A stretch of 64,000 bases of DNA from Apostichopus japonicus (Eukaryota > Echinodermata > Holothuroidea > Aspidochirotida > Stichopodidae). Below are positions 1 through 10,670 of this stretch, piece by piece. Both the position numbers and the translations under genes were made by a program. Position 1 is the first letter of the stretch. Every line of letters begins with the position of its first letter. The stretch lies in NCBI RefSeq assembly GCF_037975245.1, contig NC_092574.1:22161713-22225712 (forward strand), written 5' to 3'. The notes under the pieces are model-generated. The model saw only the letters and a program-made list of their open reading frames with translations, did no database searches and was not told the origin of the DNA.

Positions 1-117
1 TCTAAACATGATGGATGTGTTCTGAACATTTTCTTTTTTACAGGTTTGAAAGATCGTTTGAATCTGTTAAAGATCGTTGAATCTTTCAACTGCCTGATTT
101 ACAGCATTCCTACCTTA
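1..117. other. Non-coding flank at window start
   Basis: I see no exon or RNA gene here. The last eight bases (110-117, CTACCTTA) are the left copy of the target-site duplication of the hAT-like element that follows. Confidence 0.4.
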
Positions 118-1472
118 TAGCGTTGTGCGGTAGTCGGATTTCACACAACCGGTAGTGTTGCAACATGAATCCCGGTATCGTAACTACAACCAGGATTTTC
201 CTCAACTTTCATCTACGGTTCAAAGCACTTAGTTACGAGACTGTCAATGTCATATATTCAATATGCATAGCCTAGGCTATGTACATACTCTTACACGCAC
301 GGTTATAAAAAAAATAAAAAAATAAAAATAACATGCTATATAAGGGCCTTTGTTTTTTAACATACACTTCCAAAAAGAAAAGCACAAACCTTGGAAAAAA
401 GCAACCCACACCATCCTTCATTCATACTTGACGTACGATATTAGATTAACACGTTCGCACATGGATTTAACTTGTAATCCGTACACAAACAGAAATTGGG
501 AGTTCCCCACTATTCCATGATATTGGAATAGGGCAACCCCTTCACGTTCAAAAGTTCACAATGAAAAGTTTTTAACTACAGTATCAACAAGTTACCATGT
601 GTTTGGAACTTCAGACAATAAGAATGTAACATAGGGGCTACGTAAATACAGGATTATAAACTACATACATAAGCATAGTACATATTTATTTATATCGTTA
701 ATCAGCTGTTGTTTACTCCAGAAAATATACTTTCAATTTGTACAATATCATTCTTACGTACAAAAGTTCTTAAAAATTAAAAAACTAGCGAAAGATAACT
801 ATAAATTACATCGTGGAACCCCCCGCATTAATAAACGAATCCATTTCATTACAGCATCAGATCTCAAGTACCGCACTGCAGTGTGTACCAGTACAGTACC
901 CTAGGCTATAATAATATACAGTCCCGTGCGAAGATGGATTTAAACTGGATATACTCCCTGCGGTTTTGGCTCAAAATTTATTAAATCTTTATAATTATAA
1001 CAAAATGAGGTGAAATGCATAAGGGTAAGATTTTGTACATGGGAACCTTCACAATCATCGTTTGAAGGAAGAATAAATAACAAAAATTTCAGAATAACTT
1101 TGAGGTCCCGTAACATGCTGAGCCCAAGTAACGTTCGATATTTGGTGTAGCCTTGGTCCAAATTACTACGTGAAAAGTTGATTCGTTAATATATAGGTCT
1201 AGGCCAGTACGTAAATTGATCAGATATTATTCAAACTAAGAACACAGAAACCAGAAATAAACGTGTTTTCTTTTCTTTATTTCAAATAGTAACACGTACA
1301 GTAGATATTTTTACTATGTCCAGGATTCCCGGGAATGATACGGAAACGAATGTAATAACCGGTTGTTACCCAATACCGGTAGTAGTTACACATTGCACTG
1401 TGATCAGGACTAGTCAATACCGGGGTCGGGATACTTGGATTCACTTGACTACCGGGATCCCGCACAACGCTA
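118..1472. mobile_element. hAT-like non-autonomous DNA transposon, 1355 bp, with 8-bp target duplication
   Basis: The left end reads TAGCGTTGTGCGG and the right end is its reverse complement (CCGCACAACGCTA), a 13-bp perfect terminal inverted repeat. Immediately outside, CTACCTTA occurs as a direct repeat at 110-117 and 1473-1480, an exact 8-bp target-site duplication. A TAGNG terminus with an 8-bp duplication is characteristic of the hAT superfamily. No transposase reading frame is present: the interior has only short AT-rich ORFs and a GC-richer block near the right end (about 1320-1470) with several CCGGT/ACCGG words that are echoed near the left end. It is therefore probably a deletion derivative mobilised in trans. 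The boundaries are seen directly; the family is inferred from them. Confidence 0.8.
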
Positions 1473-1480
1473 CTACCTTA

Positions 1481-2377
1481 CCTGTCTCTGCTCAACACAT
1501 GCACTTCTCTGTCTAGTCAACCAGTGTAGTTCTGGTGTATACAGATCAATATAAAAGCCTATGCTGTGTCTGTACTTAGAGTGACCTTTATTTAGCCAGA
1601 ACATAGATAAACATTATTGCAATAATCTCAATCACCTTAATGGGCAGAAAGTTTACACTAATTTGCATTTGAAATTGCATTTGGCTGTCTTTAAGTTGTT
1701 CATTTATGGAAAATTCAGCCTTACTTAATGCACAGTGTCAAAATTGCAGTGACTTGACCTCTAGCAGTTCACAACTAATGCTCGGAGACATTAGCATGAA
1801 ATTAGTGTTAATGTACAGTACATCTTGCGGTTAACATGTAGCTGTCAACAAATTTTGCAATCCCACTTATAATGGCATGTGCGTGCTTTATCTTTAAAAA
1901 GGCAGGCGCTGCGAACCATATTAAACCAAAGGCTGACATTTGCAAAGTAGATACAGATAATAATACCAACCAAGAAGGAAAAAAGATAAAAATCAATAGA
2001 AAGTTGAAAAATGATAATGGCAAATCCATCCAAATTATGGAAATTTGATTGATAGCATCATAGATGGGCTTTTAGGTGGAGTAGATGTAGTATGGTTTGT
2101 CTATAATGCATTTCCAATGTAAAAAATGAAATTTAAATAACAAATTTGTCCTAATACAAGGAAATATGAGATTGGTTTCCCCAAAATATGATAAATTTTT
2201 ATAAAAGCAGCCATGCTTGTTTTCCGTAATAATATATTGCATTGCCTCATATAAATGAGCTGTAAATGTGGCATTAAAAGCGCATGGTTTTTCGATGAAA
2301 GATTACTCTTGTATATATTGGAAACATTTTCTCTAGTCAGGGTTATCCAGGGAAGGGTCTTCAGTATGTTTAATGGA
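1481..2377. other. Non-coding, no feature recognised
   Basis: AT-rich sequence with only short ORFs in several overlapping frames and no codon pattern, splice context or similarity that I recognise. Confidence 0.4.
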
Positions 2378-2583
2378 CATTATTATTATTTGATAGAGTG
2401 CTCTACAAAAGATCACAGCGCTTTACAGAAACAAATAAAAACTACACAATAAAAACAAACACCAACCCTAAACACAAGCAAAAAATACAAACATTACTCC
2501 GCAGTTAATAAATATGCTTTCATCAGACCATGGAAGACCGAGGCAGAAACCGCCACACGAATACCCGCAGGCAGCTGGTTCCA
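2378..2583 (-). mobile_element. LINE 3' end fragment (CR1/L2-like)
   Basis: Read on the minus strand, 2583 down to 2494 encodes a short open stretch beginning WNQLPAGIRVA and ending LLTAE before a stop at 2494-2496. This is the typical C-terminal WN-LP-x-x-(I/V)-R signature of non-LTR reverse-transcriptase proteins. About 100 bases of 3' untranslated sequence follow, then a GCGCT-containing tail and a short ATT repeat (2379-2391 on the plus strand), the kind of microsatellite tail used by L2/CR1-type elements instead of poly(A). The 5' remainder is missing, so this is a severely truncated dead copy. Confidence 0.55.
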
Positions 2584-3061
2584 GACTAATAATTTAGACT
2601 ATAATATAGTCATTTAGACTCATAATTTATTGCTTTGTTATTTTACAATGTGTTTTTTCCCATTCAGTCATCCTCTTAAAGGATGACTTGAGGCACAACA
2701 TTAATGTTTGATATGTTCTAGACCATTCAAAATCACTGCTATCAGTCCAGGTTGTAGTTTTATGACACTTAATTTTTTAGGAGGAATGGCCCTTTAAACA
2801 GTATAGGTTCATCAATTTAAAGTCAATGGACTATGATGTGTATAGTCTAATGTGTAGTCCATGATACAGTAGATCAGTTACCTCGGCTGCAAAGCTAAAC
2901 TCAATGGAAAACAAAACAGGACAAGTCTTGTTGGGGATTATTCAAGGGTGGGATGTTGTTGATATGGAGTCAAAAAGAACATTTTGGTTAAGACATTAAA
3001 ATTTAGATCACTGAAGACAGGTACAAACTCAACCTCTATGGTTGATACAAAAGTTAATTTA

Positions 3062-3388
3062 ATGTGTAAAAGTTAGAGGGTCTGATGTTTCGATCCTAGC
3101 AGGATCTTCTTCAGAGGCTGAATGACAAGTTACAGTAACAGAAGGGACAAATACATGCACAGAATACAGACAGGGTTAATGAGCAGGGTAAACACAAAGA
3201 GATAGATGTAAGAGGATTAGTAGACAAGGGATGGAGAGATTGGGGGGGGAAGTAGGGATAAACTAAGAGAGGATTAAGGGAAGAGGGTAGGGAGTAAAGT
3301 AGAGAAGGACAAAGACAAAAGTGTGAGGGGAAAAAAAATACTGTTAGGATCGAAAAAGGTCAGGCCCTCTTCTTTACTTTTTACACAT
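3062..3388. mobile_element. Fold-back MITE, about 327 bp
   Basis: The segment begins ATGTGTAAAA and ends TTTTACACAT. The inverted similarity continues inward for about 40 bases: GAGGGTCTGA...TTTCGATCCTAGCAG on the left matches GAGGGCCTGA...TTTCGATCCTAACAG read inward from the right, with a few mismatches and small gaps. The interior is purine-rich (3215-3340) and has no ORF. No clear target-site duplication is visible, so the superfamily is unassigned. Confidence 0.6.
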
Positions 3389-5650
3389 GTATCCTCTTAC
3401 ACAGGCTCTGTAGTGGATAAGCAATATGCTAACAGTTTTTATTTTTTTATTTTGAAAAGTTAATTTATAAGCAACTTTTTTTGTTTCACATCAATTGGAG
3501 ACTTTGAAATGCTATATATTTCATATTTTGATGAATCATTTCTCATGAATTATGACTCATCAGAGTCATCTCTTCAATGATTCGTGGTAAGTTTAACGTC
3601 AACTATTCAGCGCAGACAGGAAAACGTCAAAGTTAAATTTTTTGATGTCATGTTACATTTAATTCATGAGTATGTATGTAAATGATTATTTAACAAATCT
3701 AACAAAATGATCCATTTCCAGAGGGAATGATGTTTTTCTTCAATTCCCGCCCCTTTCACATCGCCTCTCCATCCATCCATTTTTTCCTCAAATTGGATTT
3801 TAGCCCCCTTTTCCTTGCTTTGTTCAGATTCCTAGGTTCAGACGGATGGTAATTAAAAATGGGCGAAAGCAAATAGCCCCATTGTTAAGTGATGGGGTTC
3901 AGGTGAGTTTTAACGAGAACATTCATCTGTTGAGAGCCATCAACTAACACACATACATACTTTTGCCTTTCTATTGTAACATGTCTTCATCTACTGTAGT
4001 ACATATATCATATACTGTGTGATTCTGAGTGTGTGTCTTTCAATTGGATTTACTATAAAAATAATTAGGGAAAAAGACAACAAGAAAAAACTGATGTCAT
4101 TTAAATGGCCGACTGTGAAAGATAGTACAGCATTCTTAGGTCTTGTAATATTAATTACAATATATAGTAATTAATATTAATTACTACAGATGCAACATAT
4201 TACATGTCTTCAAGCACGGGGAGTAGCATTACAAAGCTGATCTAATAATTCACTACCTGTACATGTGACATAGATTTCAATAAAGTGGAAAATACATATA
4301 TATTAATATTGAAAGCACCCTACACTAAACTGTTAATGTGGAAGCCATTTATCCGCCACATTCACATACGAGAAACTTTGCACACACACATTTTGTTCAG
4401 GATTTGCAGAATTTGGTGCAGGCCTTTTTGGACTAATTTTGCAGTGCCGTTGAAAACTGTCATCAAATATAAAGAAATAGAGGATTTAAGAGCTCTGTTC
4501 AAGTTTTTCTGTGAGGACGTTTGGTGTGCTTGCAATTCGCATCATCTTTACGAGCATCGATTTCATAGATTTCTTGTCATGTAGACATTCAAGAAACACC
4601 AGCATTTGTATATATTTTTGCATATTTCTTGCATATTTTAAGGTCAATCATACTGTACATGTATGTCATTATCAGGTCATATTGCTATACACATTTACTG
4701 TACATGGTTTTGAATCTGTAAATGCATTATGCTATTCAGCAGAAGATACTGTACATGGTATGCAATATTAACAGCCAAAACAATTGTGACAATATTATTT
4801 TTGCATTTACAGAAATTTACTGTAGATCTCTAATTGCAAGAACTAATTAAGTAGCCAACTCTCCAACTGTAACAAGAATGACCTGCAGTTGGTTAATTAG
4901 CAATCTAGTTGCCAGAAGATTATGCAGAATTTTGTGTGTGTTATCGAATGTTAACTTTTTATTTTGTAAGAAACGTTAATATAAAAAGTTCTGAAATTGC
5001 TGCACACAATGTGAGATATGGAATAGTGTCAAAGTGGAACAATGATTCGGTTCATTTAATACTGCTAAAATATTCAGTAAAAATGTTGCACATAAACGGT
5101 TCCATAAACACCAACATCTCACATGTCACAAGGGACCATCTCATCAGTTCCTCCATCATGGTTACTCATTGTCGCTTCTCTTCTTATCACAGAATGTTTG
5201 CATTTCTCTTTAAATGCACCTTCTACAAGACACATTTCTTGCTTTTATTTCCCCAAGTAAATCAAATACTGTAGTAGACTTTCTACACTGTTATCATTCT
5301 CTGTACAGTAGTACTTAGGCTTTCTTACACTGTTTATCATTTTCTGAGAAACTGTTGTTAACATCAATCAATTTATATGGCAGTATATCATTCTGTTCAC
5401 TTGATTCAATTTTGTAATCTTTTGCACATACAAAGCTTTTGTTTTTTTAATATTCAAAACTTTTATAATTAAATGTCTGGATTTGAAGCAATGTTCCTGT
5501 ATTTCCATATTCGGATACCACAAGTCAGAAGCATAATTAGGACATCATTTAATCAGGGAGTTGTTATGGACTCCCTGATATAATTAGTATATTCAGGTCT
5601 ACTGTATGAACAGAATAGAGGATGTATTGTGATAGTGCAAGCTGTTAGCA
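3389..5650. other. Non-coding; short AT palindromes only
   Basis: I recognise no gene. A perfect 18-bp AT palindrome (GTAATTAATATTAATTAC) lies at 4167-4184. The ORFs at 4285-4771 and 4909-5274 overlap in different frames, lack any domain and look like chance readings. Confidence 0.35.
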
Positions 5651-6150
5651 TGTGGAGATGAGAGTATGGGATGGTGGGATGGCCGTATGGTTTGGTGAGA
5701 TGGTATGGGATGGAGGTATGGTTGGGTGGGATGGGGATATGGTTGGGTGGGATGGGATGGGACATGGTTGGGTGGGATGGAGGTGTGGATGGGAGTATGG
5801 TTGGGTGGGATGGTCGTATGGTTTGGTGGGATGGGATGGGATGGAGGTATGGTTGGGTGGGATGGGAATATGGTTGGGTGGGATGGGGGGGTATGGTTGG
5901 GTGGATGGGATATGGTCGGGAGGGATGGGGGTATGGTTGGGAGGGATGGGGGTGTGGATGGGGTATGGTTGGGAGGGATGGGGGTATGGTTGGGTGGGAT
6001 GGGAATATGGTTGGGTGGGATGGGGGGTATGGTTGGGTGGATGGGATATGGTCGGGAGGGATGGGGGTATGGTTGGGAGGGATGGGGGTGTGGATGGGGT
6101 ATGGTTGGGAGGGATGGGGGTATGGTTGGGAGGGGTGGGGTGTGGTGAAG
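5651..6150. repeat. G-rich minisatellite, about 500 bp
   Basis: Tandem variants of a unit close to GGTATGGTTGGGTGGGATGG fill this stretch. The plus strand is almost free of C, and GGG runs recur every few bases. Three overlapping plus-strand ORFs (W/G/M-rich) and two minus-strand ORFs (P/H/T-rich) are by-products of the repeat and not genes. Higher-order structure is visible: a block of roughly 130 bp near 5870-6000 recurs near 6000-6110. Confidence 0.9.
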
Positions 6151-7328
6151 TTGGAGTGATGGATCTACAAACAAGGTCATACATGTGTGTCTTTACTCTG
6201 TTAAAATTGGTATCCTTTCTACATATCTTTTACAGAACAGTTGTATGCATTCTGTTGGACAATAGAGTGCTGCAATGTAGGATTTGGAGAAGTAAATTGC
6301 CTACATAGAATTTGAGGATTTGATTGAATTGTCTTGAACACTTTAAGATACAGCAAGATGAAATATCTCAAACTCACTGTTTTGAAAGCAAAGAAATATA
6401 AACTCTACATGTGTGCATGTGTAACGCTCCTGTAAGCTAAAAATGTTCTGCCTGTAAGTACTGTCGTTTGGGGGTAATAATTTTTGTTCTCAATTTCAAG
6501 ACCGAAACAGAAAAAAGTATAGAATTTGGTAACCAAGGCAACCATGCAAATTGTAATCGGAGCTTTCAGCTTAAGTTATATCGAAAGTTGAGCTCTGTAA
6601 TTACAGAGCTTATATGCTACCATATATATAGTAGTTTTATGTACTGTATGTCAAATTGCTTTCGCAAAGAGTGAGCATCCCAAGTCCCAAAGGAACAATC
6701 AAGGGATTGCTTACTTAAAGTATTAGTACAAGTTTCTGTCCATCTTTTGTGCTGTTTCACAACAAATTTTGTTTTCTGATCCAAATCTTTGTTAAAAATT
6801 AGAAAATAGAAAATGTGATAATTTGTGGAGCTATTAACGAACCAAACCTATTTTCTCATAATTTAGAAGTGGCTAATTTTGTGGCAAGTACTTTAAGATT
6901 CCATCTTGTCATTGTTTGCCAAATGACAATGCTTCAAGGGAACATAAATTAGAAAGCCATTTTGTTGTTGATTGGAACTTTTGAGAGGTGAAGAATATTT
7001 AATGTATGAGCTTTAGTGCATTGAGATTATATGGCTCAGTTCAACACTTCAGATGGAAGGGTAATTTATTTCAAGCATTACAAAAGACAGAGCAACAGTT
7101 CTAAAACAGCTGTTTGACTTGGTTTTAAGTTTGATAAAAGTTGTCAACGAGCTGTTTGATACCATTTTATACGGTTAGTTTCGTTAGCTAAATTTCAAGG
7201 CAAATAGTGAAGTAAAATGTTCAGATCCTCCCCAGCCCCCCTTTTTCTTTAATAGAAATTTTCCAAGCGATGACATTTTCATGAATTACTCATTCAACAA
7301 CCTTCATTAGGACAAAGCTTCTGGTACC
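6151..7328. other. Non-coding; one 20-bp perfect palindrome
   Basis: I see no gene. A perfect palindrome, AGCTCTGTAA followed by TTACAGAGCT, lies at 6591-6610. It is too isolated to assign a function. Confidence 0.35.
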
Positions 7329-7575
7329 TTACCTGTCTCCACAAAACCTCAGCACTCACACATTTGCAATGTGAAGTTCAACCTCTCAGAAGTCAGAAGC
7401 ATGTTAAAGTAGCACCTTTTGATTACCATTGCTGCATTCACTTAACAAATTTAAGGACTATGGCTCTGCCCATGCCTAGAATGCCATTTGTAACTTACTA
7501 GCACTGTTACTTACCCTGTTCGTGACCGGTCACCATTTGTTAATGAACCGCCTCATTTTACCACCCAAAGTTTTA
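7329..7575. repeat. Dispersed repeat, copy 1 (related copies near 15325 and 63550)
   Basis: The order of words CTTACCTGTCTCC-ACA, a GCAC block, a GTGACCGGTC block and a TTCTACCA/TTTTACCACCCAAAG end is shared with 63551-63690. A weaker copy of its first part is at 15325-15430 (CTTACATGTCTCCTCA). The copies are clearly diverged, so this is an old interspersed family of unknown class. Confidence 0.4.
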
Positions 7576-8282
7576 AGACATTGTGAAGAGACAGGTAAGC
7601 TTGTCACTCTTAAATAACCAAAGCTGGTAAGTTTTGGGACTTTGCCACCAATTCTACAAAATTTAAGAAAGTAAATTACATATAAATCAAGATGAAAGAA
7701 TAAATCCCTTTGTGATATTTTGGTTTTCTATATTTATATAATTCCCTCTTTCTTTTCCATTTTTGTTAAATCAATGTTAAGTTCTAAACAGTGATTGAAT
7801 ATTTAACAATTCTATCCTATTTTTGTTCTGTTCTGTATTTCTTTGCCCAAACACTCTTTAATATATAATAATCACATGCAACCTTTCTTTCTTCCTGATT
7901 AATTGAAAGGAAGCTTGACGATAGATAGTACACAACAATTGAAGTACACTGTTTTAACATCATTTATTAACCAAAAAGTATCAACATTTGTACAATATCA
8001 GCTTAAAAGGAGTTGCTATCAAATGAATTCCAATTAAAAAATTTGCTTAATCATCCCAGGTTAGTTCCACCTCATAGTTTGCTGTTTAGCTTTACCTTTT
8101 ACCTTTTCTTACTTTGCTGTGATGTTTGCTTTCTACTGACTTGTGGATTTTCTGTGATAGGGTTAATTCTTAGGCCTAATGTTTGTCTGCACTGTACATA
8201 CACTCTTTAGAATGATTGAGCTTTTAGCAATGATCTGGGAACAATTTTACGTTGGACAAGTTGCACATCTGTTTTTCCTCCT

Positions 8283-8840
8283 CATTAAAGGAGTATTCCA
8301 GTTGCTGAAACTAAAAGCAAAGCTGCCAAAGATATGCTGCATGTTATTTGCAACACCTCAAACCCCATGTACCATTTTATATTTGGCAAAGAAACAAAAT
8401 TTTTAATATGAAAAATTTGTAATATTTTTATAAAAACATTTGGCAACATCAGAATGAATGACATCATCAGGGCAATTCAACCGGAAAAAAAATATCTTTA
8501 TTTTTCATTATAATATTTCAATCATTTATCTAGAGAAGATTTCGTACTTTGATGAAATTATAACTGCAAACTATAGAAAGCAAACACAATTTCCCAAGAC
8601 AAAAGTTCTTTAACAAGATAATTATAGCCTAAGTAAAGATTTGGCAGAACATCTGCCCTGATGATATCACAGACCACCTACTGTGATTCACTTTCTGGAA
8701 TAACGGTCTGTTAAAAATAGGTTAAGTTCAAACGACCATATCTCACGTTTGGGATAAGATACCATGGAGAGATTGGTTTTCAACTAGCAGTACAAAATAT
8801 CGTTGTAGTTTCACTCTACATTGGTATTTGGTTGTCACCA
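8283..8840. repeat. Dispersed repeat, copy 1 (related copy at 56340-56560)
   Basis: Blocks such as GATATCACAGAC, CAACCATATCT/CGACCATATCT, TTTTCAACTAGCAGT and TGTCA-CAGAA-TCCTTTT occur in the same order and spacing here (8640-8840) and at 56360-56560. The part from 8283 (AAAGGAGTATTCCAGTTGCTGAAAC) may belong to the same element. The two lie on either side of both genes, so they mark a dispersed family and not a local duplication. Confidence 0.45.
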
Positions 8841-10207
8841 GAATTAAGTCCTTTTGAAAAAAAGATAGTGACCGTTCAATATAAAATAGTAAAAATATTG
8901 AGTTTCTGCTCAAAGAAGCTCCTGTATGTTGTCCATGTACATTTGTATAACATTTTGGCTAATTAGTAATGTTTAGTACATATTCTTTTTTTTATAAATA
9001 AATTTGGATAAACAATATGATTTTGCCTTATGATACAAGATAAGTTACTCCTTGCTCTGTGCTGCTTGAAAACTTCCCTGCTGTAGAGCTCTATTCAGGC
9101 TTGTTTAATAAACTTCAATGGCATCCAGCCTGAGCCTACATCCTTGATTAAAAGTTTGGTGTTTGATTTATTTCTGGATCCATGAAATTCTTTGTAACAT
9201 CTCAACCTTCATACTGGTGACTCAGAAGTCAACTGGAAGCATCTTGACCTTGATGCAGGAATATCAATATGTCCAGTTGATCTATAATGTGTATCATACA
9301 AACCTTTTCGATGAAATTGATATTTCTTTGCTGTGATGAAGGTGTTGTACCAGCATATCAGAGGCCAATCTGACCTCACAGTGAATATCATAAACTATTT
9401 TAAGGGTTTTTGAAACATTTTGAAGATCTCTTTCAGGAATAATCAGTGTTTCTCCTCTATCAACAATTTAATTGTCCACTGTGTCATTTGTCATTAAAAA
9501 AAACATATTTCTCTGCCATAAGACAGTTGTACATGCTTCCTTACATCATAGTTTTGTATCCAAACCCCCTCGAAGTGACCTCTCACAAAGTGACCTCTCA
9601 CCCATTGTGATGCCCTAAACTGTTCATGTTGAAATTTATGGAGTGGTATTTGGGGGGGGGGGGGATACTTACACCAGATAGTGTAGTTCATGGAGGGGTT
9701 GGGTACCTCTTGGTAGGTTGCAATAGCAAACTAAACCTTTCTCTGTTTGTAGAGGAGAATAGACATGTATTAAACATGTCTATACACTTAGAGTAATGCA
9801 AATAAGTCACCACAGGACTAGTATTGTTTCGTACAGATGACGAGGCCTGCAGTGGAATGACAAGTAACCTCAACTGGTTTCGAACCTCTGGAACGTTTTA
9901 GTATCAATTTTCTCTGATCCTAACAAGATTATAATTCAACCGACCAAGATATATATGTATCAGATAAAAAAAAATTCTTCACCACAGAAACAGTGACAAG
10001 TGAGTCATTTAATGAATTAGGGTTTAAAATTATTTTAAATTTTTAAATTTCCATGTGTTAAGATCCTTTCTTGTTAGCCACATGTAAAAAAAAATTCAAT
10101 GAAAAAAAAAGTGTTTTTGTATGATTGTATGATTATTAGCCATGAAACATGGATACTCAAGCTAATTACCTCCAACATCAACTCTTGAAGCTGCTCCTGT
10201 GTCAGAC
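8841..10207. other. Non-coding, no feature recognised
   Basis: Includes a poly(G) run at about 9652-9664. No exon, RNA gene or transposon ends could be identified. Confidence 0.35.
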
Positions 10208-10670
10208 TTCAAACATTTCTTTGATCAAAAGAAATTGTGGTTCAAAGTTGAATTGGATTAGTAATTTATGAAAAGAAAAGAAAAGAAAAAAGGTACATAC
10301 TGTAGGGTGTAAGCTCCTTGCATTGTCAATGATATATGTACCAGACTTGAAACATTTCTTTGATGGAAAGAAAGATATTGTGTTCAATGTTGAATTGGAT
10401 TAGTTATTTAGTATTTTAAGAAAAGAAAAGAGAGAAAAAAGGTAGATAGGGTGTAAGCTCCTTGCACTGTCAATGGTATATAGTACTAGACTCAAAAGAT
10501 TTCTTTGATCAAAAGAAATTGTGGTTCAAAGTTGAATTGGATTAGTAATTTATGAAAAGAAAAGAAAAAAAAGGTACATAGGGTGTAAGCTCCATGCATT
10601 GTCAATGATACATGGTTGGTACCAGACTCTTTCTTTACCGAAAGAAATTATGTATGATGTTGAATTAGAC
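10208..10670. repeat. Tandem repeat, about 140-bp unit, 3.3 copies
   Basis: Units start near 10208, 10346 and 10491, with a partial unit at 10628-10670. Each begins with a TTTCTTTGATCAAAAGAAAT-like block, continues with GTTGAATTGGATTAG and an AAGAAAAGAAAA tract, and ends with GGGTGTAAGCTCCTTGCA and TACCAGAC. Units differ by several substitutions and short indels, so the array is not very recent. Confidence 0.85.

Noticed and set aside
4285-5274. Overlapping ORFs of 86-121 codons
   Set aside because: Overlap in different frames, no domain, AT-driven residue composition and no splice context.
5599-6308. Long Pro/His/Thr-rich and Gly/Trp-rich ORFs on both strands
   Set aside because: They are six-frame readings of the G-rich minisatellite, and length-matched ORFs occur in several frames at once.
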